In this document: positions 31,702 through 37,688 of the stretch, piece after piece
Layout of the letters: each line of letters starts with the position of its first letter
Numbering within the stretch: position 1 is the stretch's first letter
Origin: CAYZFD01 sp964477735
Lineage (GTDB): Bacteria; Bacteroidota; Bacteroidia; Flavobacteriales; Flavobacteriaceae
Direction of reading: 5' to 3'
Length of the DNA stretch: 37,688 nucleotides
Assembly: GCA_964477735.1 (NCBI GenBank)
Contig: CAYZFD010000013.1
Location: 1-37,688, forward strand
Position numbers and translations under genes: made by a program
The notes under the pieces: generated by a model
Database searches by the model: none
Told to the model about the DNA's origin: nothing
Seen by the model: only the letters and a program-made list of their open reading frames with translations

Positions 31702-32950
31702 AAGCCCATTTAGCACCCTCGACTGGAAAACCATTTTTTTGGTGGTTAGCCTCGTTCTAATTGGACTTGTGAACTTGTATTCAGCCACCCAAGGTGCTTC
31801 GCATCAAAACATTTGGTCTTTAGAGAACATGTTCGGAAAACAACTTTTTTTCGCCTTTTTGGGTTTTGGCTTTTCTTTTTTAATCCTGAAAATTGAGTCT
31901 AGAACTTTTGAAAGATTTAGCAGTGTTTTATACATCATCGCCCTTCTATTGCTAGCTGGTCTTTTTGTTTTTGGAAAAGAAGTGGCTGGCGCACGCTCCT
32001 GGTATCCCTTAGGTAGTTTTGGTTTTCAACCCTCAGAGATAGCTAAATTCATAACTGCATTGGCACTCGCTAAATACCTCAGTGATATTCACACCGACAT
32101 CAAGAACTTTAAACACCAATGCATGGCCTTCCTCATTTTCGTGATTCCCTTGTTGCTTATCCTACCACAACCCGACCCGGGAACTGCTATGGTTTTTTTA
32201 GGTTTTTTAATTGTACTCTACAGAGAAGGACTTCCCTATATTTACCTACTTGTGGGAGGTGCTTTTGTGGTGCTCTTTCTGGCTACACTCCTATTTTCAG
32301 CTACACATGTGAGCCTTGCGATTGTTTTGATCGGCACCATTTATTTCTGGATGACTAGAAAAAAAAGAATAAGTACTTTTTTACGCCAATTCAGTGTAGT
32401 TGCACTAGCTGTGGGCTTTTCATTTTCGGTCTCTTTTATATTTAATAAAGTATTCGAACAGCGCCATCGTGATCGCTTTAATATAGTTTTGGGTAAGTCT
32501 ATTGACGTAAAAGGCATTGGCTACAATACCAATCAATCTCAAATTGCAATAGGTGCTGGAGGCTGGTTTGGGAAAGGATTTTTAGAAGGCACTCAAACCA
32601 AAGGCAAGTTTGTCCCTGAACAACCCACAGATTATATTTTCACAACACATGCAGAGGAATGGGGCTTTTTGGGATCAGCCATTGTCATTGTATTGTTTTT
32701 TGGACTGATTATTCGCATTATTCTACTTGCAGAAAAGCAAAGGCACGATTTTAGTAGAATTTATGGCTATGGTGTGGCTTCGATCTTATTTGTTCATGTC
32801 GCCATCAATCTGGGCATGATTATGGGCTTGGTTCCCACAATAGGAATCCCGCTTCCTTTCTTTAGTTATGGCGGCTCGAGTATGCTTGGATTTTTGTTGA
32901 TGATGGCTATTTTCCTAAAATTAAATGCCTATCGTATTCAAGAATGGTAG
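31694..32950 (+). CDS. rodA: Peptidoglycan glycosyltransferase RodA
   Basis: A 418-residue SEDS-family polytopic protein that polymerises lipid II with PBP2. Landmarks: GARSWYPLGSFGFQPSEIAKF, PDPGTAMVFLGFLIVLYREG, the large periplasmic loop GIGYNTNQSQIAIGAGGWFGKGF with EQPTDYIFTTHAEEWGF, and the C-terminal GIPLPFFSYGGSSML. Its first 8 bases overlap the mrdA end. It ends 2 nt from the stop of the convergent ABC permease gene, and no terminator hairpin lies between them. Confidence 0.95.
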   Translation: MNKSPFSTLDWKTIFLVVSLVLIGLVNLYSATQGASHQNIWSLENMFGKQLFFAFLGFGFSFLILKIESRTFERFSSVLYIIALLLLAGLFVFGKEVAGARSWYPLGSFGFQPSEIAKFITALALAKYLSDIHTDIKNFKHQCMAFLIFVIPLLLILPQPDPGTAMVFLGFLIVLYREGLPYIYLLVGGAFVVLFLATLLFSATHVSLAIVLIGTIYFWMTRKKRISTFLRQFSVVALAVGFSFSVSFIFNKVFEQRHRDRFNIVLGKSIDVKGIGYNTNQSQIAIGAGGWFGKGFLEGTQTKGKFVPEQPTDYIFTTHAEEWGFLGSAIVIVLFFGLIIRIILLAEKQRHDFSRIYGYGVASILFVHVAINLGMIMGLVPTIGIPLPFFSYGGSSMLGFLLMMAIFLKLNAYRIQEW

Positions 32951-32952
32951 TG

Positions 32953-34044
32953 CTATTTTCTCAGGTCCATGATATCACGAAGGGCATTGCCTAACAACAT
33001 AAAAGACAGTACCAAAAGCATAATAGCAACGCCAGGCACCAAAGCCAAATAGGCCTTACCTAAAACAATATACTGATAGTGGTCTTTAATCATAGACCCC
33101 CAACTAGGGATCGGGGGTTGTGCCCCAATACCCAAAAAGCTCAAACCACTTTCGATGAGAATAGCAGAAGCAAAATTTGCTGTTGCAATAACTATAATTG
33201 GAGCCATAATATTGGGCAGTATATGCCTAAATAAAATCCTAAAATCAGAAAAACCCAACACTTTAGCTGCTGCAACATAGGGTTGATGTTTAGTGCTTAT
33301 CACCTGTCCGCGTACCACGCGCGCGACTTCAACCCACATGGTGAGGCCAACGGCTAAAAAAACCTGCCAAATGCCTTTCCCTAAGGCTAAAGAAACAGCA
33401 ATAACCAAAAGTAGGGTGGGGATTGACCAAGTGACGTTGATCAACCACATGACAATAGCGTCGGTTCGACCTCCGAAATAGCCACCAATAGCGCCCACTG
33501 AAATGCCAATAATTAAAGAAATTATGACCGCTATGAAACCAATAGAAAAAGATATTCGGGTTCCGATTATGAGCCTACTGAGCACATCACGCCCATAGGC
33601 ATCTGTGCCCAACCAAAATTTTCGATGACTGATGAAATGATTCAGTTTTTCGGGCTGAATTACACCAAAATCAGACAAAGGGAAAAAACGTTCTTCCCCA
33701 TAACCATCATAACTAAAAGAGGTTACTGCCACGCCTTCTTTTTCAATTCTATAACTTGAAATAGGCCACTCTGAAGATGGATTTGGATCTCCCATAAAGA
33801 GCTTTTTTAAACTGCTCGAAGGATTGAAATTTGTGGTGGGCAATTCTAATATTAAACACTCAAAACCAGGAGGTTGGCTATGAATAGACAAGTGCATTTG
33901 GTTGGCGTTAGTGGAGTTGTCGGATGCCAAAAAATAGGCAAAAACAGACACTAAGGCGGCCATGATAATGATCCCCAAACTAAAGACCCCCCAAAATTGA
34001 TGGGTAATTTGACTTAGTATGGAACGGTGCTTAAATGTTGCCAA
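32953..34044 (-). CDS. DppC/OppC-like ABC transporter permease
   Basis: A 363-residue permease of the dipeptide/oligopeptide type. One N-terminal membrane helix (about 16-40) is followed by about 100 residues outside the membrane, longer than in typical DppC/OppC, then FWLGTDAYGRDVLSRLIIGTR and the five-helix permease domain. The ATPase-contact loop is VAAAKVLGFSDFRILFRHILPN. No partner permease, ATPase or binding protein is nearby, so the rest of the transporter is encoded elsewhere. It starts 12 nt after the stop of the protease gene and is probably cotranscribed with it. The substrate is unknown. Confidence 0.87.
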   Translation of the reverse strand: MATFKHRSILSQITHQFWGVFSLGIIIMAALVSVFAYFLASDNSTNANQMHLSIHSQPPGFECLILELPTTNFNPSSSLKKLFMGDPNPSSEWPISSYRIEKEGVAVTSFSYDGYGEERFFPLSDFGVIQPEKLNHFISHRKFWLGTDAYGRDVLSRLIIGTRISFSIGFIAVIISLIIGISVGAIGGYFGGRTDAIVMWLINVTWSIPTLLLVIAVSLALGKGIWQVFLAVGLTMWVEVARVVRGQVISTKHQPYVAAAKVLGFSDFRILFRHILPNIMAPIIVIATANFASAILIESGLSFLGIGAQPPIPSWGSMIKDHYQYIVLGKAYLALVPGVAIMLLVLSFMLLGNALRDIMDLRK

Positions 34045-34056
34045 CCGCTAATTGAA

Positions 34057-36015
34057 TTAGTTTTGTTGCTGAACAGCTAACTTTTTTGTAGGCAAAAATC
34101 TTAATTTGAGACTTTCAAGGATACTCACCGCTTCATCGACATATAGATCTTTTTGAAGGGCTTCATACCAACGCATACGTTTTTCTTCAAGGTCAGGGTT
34201 GGCTTCAAAATCTAACTTTTCATCAGGAAGTGCTCCAAATTGCAATCCATTTCTAAAGTCTTGAAGTGCCTCCATTTTTTTTGAAAAATCACGATCACTT
34301 TCGAGTTCTTTACGATAACTTTCCAAGCTTAAAGGATAACTTGTGTCATTTTGTTGATCGCGAACCCATCGTGCGTTTTCATCGATTAATTGCGCAAATG
34401 GGTTGGCCTCAATGCGCAAACGACTGCTCGCCACTACTTCGTCATAATTAAGGTAACCGTCCCACGATTTATAAGTGGCCTGTGGAATCTGGTCCCAACT
34501 CATAGGGTTATCTTCGTCCTTTTCGCCCACATCAATGTAGGAGTAGCGTCCAGGCATCACCACATCACTTTTNNNNNNNNNNNNNNNNNNNNNNNNNNNN
34601 NNNNNNNNNNNNNNNNNNNNNNNNNNNNNNNNNNNNNNNNNNNNNNNNNNNNNNNNNNNNNNNNNNNNNNNNTCATAAAGGACTTCAATTCGATCCTTGG
34701 TAGATTTTACCTGAACTATTGGTCCTTCTTCAACAAAAAGTCCAGCAATATCAACCACTGTTTGCAAGGACCCCCCACCGTTAAAACGCAAATCGATAAT
34801 GAGCCCTTCAATATCAGCATTTTTAAGTTTAACGATCTCATTTTTAACATCAATGGCCGCATTGCGTTCGCTATAATCATCGAAGTCAATGTAAAATTTT
34901 GGAAGGTTAATCAAACCATATTTACGCCCTCCTTTTTTGATCAATGAGGATTTGGCATAGGATTCTTCCATCACCACCACATCTCTTTGGATAGGCACTA
35001 TGGCTATGGTGCCATCTACTTTTTTCACTGTTAAACGCACCTCGGTACCTTTTGGTCCTTTAATAAGTTTTATGGCATCTTCGAGTCGCATCCCACCAAT
35101 GTCAACTGGTTCATCTGTAGCTTGTGCAACCTTTAATATCTCATCCCCAATTTCGAGAAGTTTGCCACGCCAAACGGGACCTCCAGAAATGATATCTACA
35201 ATTTTGATGGCTTGATCTCTTTTTTGTAAACGCGCTCCAATGCCTTCAAACTTGCCCGACATGCTGGTGTCAAAAACATCTTTATCTTCAGGAGCAAAAT
35301 AAAAAGTGTGTGGGTCAAACTGAACAACGAGTGCATTGAGGTAATAGGCAAACCAATCTTTTTCTTGCAAGTCGTCCATCAAATCAAAGAAATTGGCCAT
35401 GTTTTGAAGTGTAACCTCTCGCGATTCCTTTTCAATTTCAAGGGCTGTTTTCATCACATACAGGCTGTCCTTTTTCTTTTTTTCCTCCTCTTCACGAAGT
35501 TTACCGTCATAAATGGACAGGGTTGAAAACTTGAGTTGTTTACGCCACTTTAACCTACGTGCTTCCAAATTTTCAGGATAATTTTGATTTTCATAATCAG
35601 CATCTAAAAAATCTTCAACGCTGTAGTCGAAGGGGGTGTTTAATATGTTTTGATAATCCTTTTGCATTTCTGCCAAACGTTTTTGGAAACGGTTGTAGGT
35701 GAGTTTGAAAAAGCTCAAGTCTAAATCAACCAATTGGTTGTCGAGATCGTAAGCATAACGCTCAAACTCGTTGAAATCGCTGGCAAGAAAAAACCTTTTT
35801 TGACCGTCGATGGATTCTAGATAATCGGCAAACATGGCAAAGGACAAATCGTCATTAAGAGCCTTGGGCTCGAAGTGCCCACGATCGAGCACATAGGAGA
35901 TCAATTCAATTAAAAGTTTGTCTTTGTCGGGATTATCGAACTCGCGGCGACCAAAGCTCCAAACGGCAACTAAGGCGGCTAATATCAAAAAAAAGTATGA
36001 GCTGTTTTTCTTCAT
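34057..36015 (-). CDS. prc: Carboxy-terminal (tail-specific) processing protease, interrupted by an assembly gap
   Basis: A periplasmic S41 peptidase that trims or degrades proteins from their C-termini. The start MKKNSSYFFLILAALVAVWS gives a signal or anchor; a Met nine codons earlier (36042) is possible. The N-terminal helical domain, PDZ domain (GIGARLQKRDQAIKIVDIISGGP, then GDEILKV) and the start of the catalytic domain (GLIIDLRFNGGGSLQTVVDIAGLF) are present, as is the C-terminal DUF3340-type part after YSYIDVGEKDEDNPMSWDQI. The stretch normally holding the catalytic Ser (SASASE) and Lys (GKGTVQ) falls in the 100-N gap and is missing. This is a sequencing gap, not evidence of a broken gene. 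Confidence 0.9.
   Translation of the reverse strand: MKKNSSYFFLILAALVAVWSFGRREFDNPDKDKLLIELISYVLDRGHFEPKALNDDLSFAMFADYLESIDGQKRFFLASDFNEFERYAYDLDNQLVDLDLSFFKLTYNRFQKRLAEMQKDYQNILNTPFDYSVEDFLDADYENQNYPENLEARRLKWRKQLKFSTLSIYDGKLREEEEKKKKDSLYVMKTALEIEKESREVTLQNMANFFDLMDDLQEKDWFAYYLNALVVQFDPHTFYFAPEDKDVFDTSMSGKFEGIGARLQKRDQAIKIVDIISGGPVWRGKLLEIGDEILKVAQATDEPVDIGGMRLEDAIKLIKGPKGTEVRLTVKKVDGTIAIVPIQRDVVVMEESYAKSSLIKKGGRKYGLINLPKFYIDFDDYSERNAAIDVKNEIVKLKNADIEGLIIDLRFNGGGSLQTVVDIAGLFVEEGPIVQVKSTKDRIEVLYXXXXXXXXXXXXXXXXXXXXXXXXXXXXXXXXXXKSDVVMPGRYSYIDVGEKDEDNPMSWDQIPQATYKSWDGYLNYDEVVASSRLRIEANPFAQLIDENARWVRDQQNDTSYPLSLESYRKELESDRDFSKKMEALQDFRNGLQFGALPDEKLDFEANPDLEEKRMRWYEALQKDLYVDEAVSILESLKLRFLPTKKLAVQQQN
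34573..34672. other. Assembly gap, 100 N
   Basis: Exactly 100 N, the usual placeholder for a gap of unknown size. From the family layout, about 100 residues (roughly 300 nt) of the protease gene should lie between EVLY and KSDVVMPGRY, so the true gap is probably longer than drawn and the spacing across it is not reliable. Confidence 0.95.
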
Positions 36016-36049
36016 GTTAAAGAATTTGAGTAGCGTTTTCATTAGCCTA

Positions 36050-36057
36050 CTAAATTA
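36050..36057 (-). promoter_or_regulatory. Possible -7 box TAATTTAG for the protease gene
   Basis: On the minus strand TAATTTAG (one or two differences from TAnnTTTG) follows a TTG (36076-36078) after 18 nt. A start of transcription near 36043 would favour the inner Met at 36015 as translation start. Confidence 0.3.
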
Positions 36058-36132
36058 AATAATTTTTATGGTTTTCAAGGTTATTCTCTATGTTTTTGTT
36101 GTGTTTTGAAGTTAAATCCCCAAACAATTTCA

Positions 36133-36140
36133 TTACTTTG
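36133..36140 (+). promoter_or_regulatory. Possible -7 box TTACTTTG for surE-lpxB
   Basis: One mismatch to TAnnTTTG, 18 nt before the surE start, with TTTG at 36105-36108, a slightly long spacing of 24 nt. It lies in the 143-nt divergent region shared with the protease gene. Confidence 0.35.
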
Positions 36141-36158
36141 TACAAAAATTAGACCAGC

Positions 36159-36926
36159 ATGGCACGACCACTTATCTTAGTGACCAACGATGACGGCATT
36201 ACAGCACCTGGATTGCGAACACTGATTGGGGTCATGAATCAAATCGGGGAGGTGGTGGTAGTGGCTCCCGATGCACCACAATCTGCAATGGGACATGCCA
36301 TCACCATTAATTCTACATTACATTGCAACCAAATCACCATTGACGACGGACCACAAAAAGAATATGCGTGCTCTGGAACTCCAGCAGACTGTGTGAAATT
36401 GGGCGTGCATGAAATTTTAAAAAGAAAACCTGATTTGTGTGTTTCAGGAATCAACCACGGCTCAAATGCTGCTATCAACGTAATTTATTCTGGAACCATG
36501 AGTGCCGCTATGGAAGCGGGAATTGAAGGAATCCCAGCCATCGGATTTTCGCTTTTAGACTACGATTGGGGTGCTGACTTTAGCCATAGTGTTTCAGTTG
36601 TAAAAAAAATTACAACTCAAGTTCTAGAAAACGGATTGCCACAAGGGGTGGTGCTCAATGTGAACATCCCCAAGCTGAAAACATCAGATCTCAAAGGCAT
36701 AAAAATTTGCCGACAGGCCAAAGCTTATTGGGTTGAAGAATTCGACAAGCGAACCAATCCTCAAGGACGAGAATATTATTGGCTCACAGGAACATTTATT
36801 AATGAAGATAAGGGAGAGGATACCGATGAATGGGCACTACAAAATGGTTATGTATCTGTTGTACCCTGCCAATTCGACCTCACCGCACATCACAGCATTC
36901 AACAACTGAACACTTGGGACCTTTGA
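36159..36926 (+). CDS. surE: 5'/3'-nucleotidase SurE
   Basis: A 255-residue metal-dependent phosphatase of nucleoside monophosphates. Metal-site residues are visible: D11-D12 in LVTNDDGITAPG, S42 in PDAPQSAMGHAIT and N99 in VSGINHGSNAA. CSGTPADCVKLG and VIYSGTMSAAMEA are family motifs. Normal length, cytoplasmic. It opens a short operon with a small membrane protein and lpxB, and is divergent from the tail-specific protease gene. Confidence 0.95.
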   Translation: MARPLILVTNDDGITAPGLRTLIGVMNQIGEVVVVAPDAPQSAMGHAITINSTLHCNQITIDDGPQKEYACSGTPADCVKLGVHEILKRKPDLCVSGINHGSNAAINVIYSGTMSAAMEAGIEGIPAIGFSLLDYDWGADFSHSVSVVKKITTQVLENGLPQGVVLNVNIPKLKTSDLKGIKICRQAKAYWVEEFDKRTNPQGREYYWLTGTFINEDKGEDTDEWALQNGYVSVVPCQFDLTAHHSIQQLNTWDL

Positions 36927-37216
36927 ACCATCAAAAGGAATTTGTTTTGGGAATTTTAATAGGCCTAGGATCCACCCTCTTAGGCTGCGTGCTGGTTATT
37001 TGGCTACTCACAAATCAGCCTATTGATTTAGCACTCGAAAACCTAATTGAACAACAGCGAATTGGAAGCCTCATCTCTTTAGGTGCAATACCTAATTTGT
37101 TTCTTTTTTTTGGATTTCTCCGACAAAGAAAAGACGCCTACAGCAAAGGAATATTAATGGCTACTTTCATAGTGGCCATCGCCACACTCATCATTAAAAT
37201 CACGCTTGGCTTATGA
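36923..37216 (+). CDS. Small membrane protein between surE and lpxB
   Basis: A 97-residue protein with about three membrane segments (LGILIGLGSTLLGCVLVIWLL, then GSLISLGAIPNLFLFFGFL, then ILMATFIVAIATLIIKITLGL). The only sensible start is TTG at 36923, which overlaps the surE stop as TTGA; the frame also extends upstream into surE, but those codons give a sequence unlike a protein N-terminus. It overlaps the lpxB start by 4 nt (ATGA). Proteins of this kind are, as I recall, usual between surE and lpxB in Flavobacteriia. No function is known. Confidence 0.75.
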   Translation: MNHQKEFVLGILIGLGSTLLGCVLVIWLLTNQPIDLALENLIEQQRIGSLISLGAIPNLFLFFGFLRQRKDAYSKGILMATFIVAIATLIIKITLGL

Positions 37217-37688
37217 AATATTTCATTATCGCTGGTGAGGCCTCAGGAGATTTGCATGCCAGCAATATGATTAAGGCGCTGACACAAATTGACAACGAAG
37301 CTGAAATTCAAGGCTGGGGGGGCGACTTGATGGACGAAGCGGGAACAAAAATCCTAAAACATTACAACAGTTTAGCTTTTATGGGTTTTGTTGAAGTGTT
37401 GATGAACTTGGGCACCATTATGAAGAATTTCAGAGAATGTAAAAAACAAATTTTGGATTTCAACCCTGATATTGTAGTTTTTATTGATTACCCTGGCTTC
37501 AACCTACGCATGGCAAGATGGGCCAAAAACAAGGGCTTTAAAACGCATTACTACATTGCACCACAGGTTTGGGCATGGAAAGAAAGTCGGGTGAAAAGCA
37601 TGAAGGAAAACATTGAAATGCTTTCAGTAATTTTGCCATTTGAAAAAGATTTTTTTGAAAAAAAACACCAATTCAAATGTCATTTTGT
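37213..37688 (+). CDS. lpxB: Lipid-A-disaccharide synthase LpxB, N-terminal part
   Basis: The first 158 codons of LpxB, cut by the window end. LpxB joins UDP-2,3-diacylglucosamine and lipid X to make the lipid A disaccharide. Read from the sequence, the protein opens MKYFIIAGEASGDLHASNMI, then IQGWGGDLMDEAG, LAFMGFVEVLMNL, VVFIDYPGFNLRMA and HYYIAPQVWAWKESR, all standard landmarks of the GT19 family. The ATG overlaps the previous stop (ATGA). Confidence 0.95.
   Translation, partial: MKYFIIAGEASGDLHASNMIKALTQIDNEAEIQGWGGDLMDEAGTKILKHYNSLAFMGFVEVLMNLGTIMKNFRECKKQILDFNPDIVVFIDYPGFNLRMARWAKNKGFKTHYYIAPQVWAWKESRVKSMKENIEMLSVILPFEKDFFEKKHQFKCHF

Noticed and set aside
34390..34947. 185-codon plus-strand frame spanning the N gap
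   Set aside because: Exists only because N is read through; it is opposite the protease gene.
1..37688. CRISPR arrays, insertion sequences, phage or toxin-antitoxin genes
   Set aside because: No regular repeats, terminal inverted repeats, transposase motifs or typical small gene pairs were seen.

Overview
The window is an AT-rich stretch of a Bacteroidota chromosome, most likely a marine member of the Flavobacteriia. The evidence is a SusD-type lipoprotein tail, TAnnTTTG-type promoter boxes, and several gene orders that I recognise from flavobacterial genomes (miaB-AAA+ regulator-lptE-TPR protein-secG-groES-groEL; purH-mreBCD-mrdA-rodA; ctp divergent from surE-lpxB). Both ends are cut inside genes (SusD-like at the left, lpxB at the right). 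An assembly gap of exactly 100 N lies at 34573-34672. I see no tRNA, rRNA, CRISPR array, transposase or phage gene.

Layout. 1-1216: end of a SusD-like nutrient-binding lipoprotein, two intrinsic terminators and a 64-residue conserved small protein. 1217-5832 (minus strand): a periplasmic sugar-oxidation cluster with a Tat-exported Gfo/Idh/MocA oxidoreductase, a DUF1080 lipoprotein (3-keto-glycoside hydrolase/lyase family), an FAD- and Fe-S-containing GMC dehydrogenase and its gluconate-2-dehydrogenase-type small subunit. 5959-6687: a divergent ThuA-domain protein, followed after 12 nt by 6700-16804, a run of ten plus-strand genes with overlaps or gaps of at most 9 nt. Its first five genes are a recognisable arsenosugar pathway: AhpD-like protein, radical-SAM ArsS, DUF2064 glycosyltransferase, purine-nucleoside phosphorylase and ArsM. 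The next five are less expected: an FAD/NAD(P)H oxidoreductase, a membrane polyferredoxin, a polyprenyl-phosphate-sugar-synthase-like GT2, a cellulose-synthase-like membrane GT2 and a GT-C-type membrane glycosyltransferase. 16790-18866 (minus): a pseudouridine synthase and an LVIVD-repeat lipoprotein. 18972-37688: core cell biology, namely tRNA modification, outer-membrane assembly, secretion, chaperonin, purine synthesis, the rod-shape/elongation operon, an ABC permease, the tail-specific protease, SurE and LpxB.

How it fits together. In the arsenosugar block ArsM would methylate arsenite and ArsS would add the 5'-deoxyadenosyl group of SAM. The phosphorylase would remove adenine and the glycosyltransferase would attach an aglycone. 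The phosphorylase carries residues that favour a 6-aminopurine and a hydrophobic 5' group, which suits an arsenical 5'-deoxyadenosine. The redox pair and the three extra glycosyltransferases in the same compact transcript suggest a longer product, perhaps a membrane-bound arsenosugar glycolipid. That is the main candidate for an undescribed system here and it is an inference. The 3-keto-sugar cluster beside it resembles the recently recognised oxidative route of glycan cleavage in Bacteroidota.
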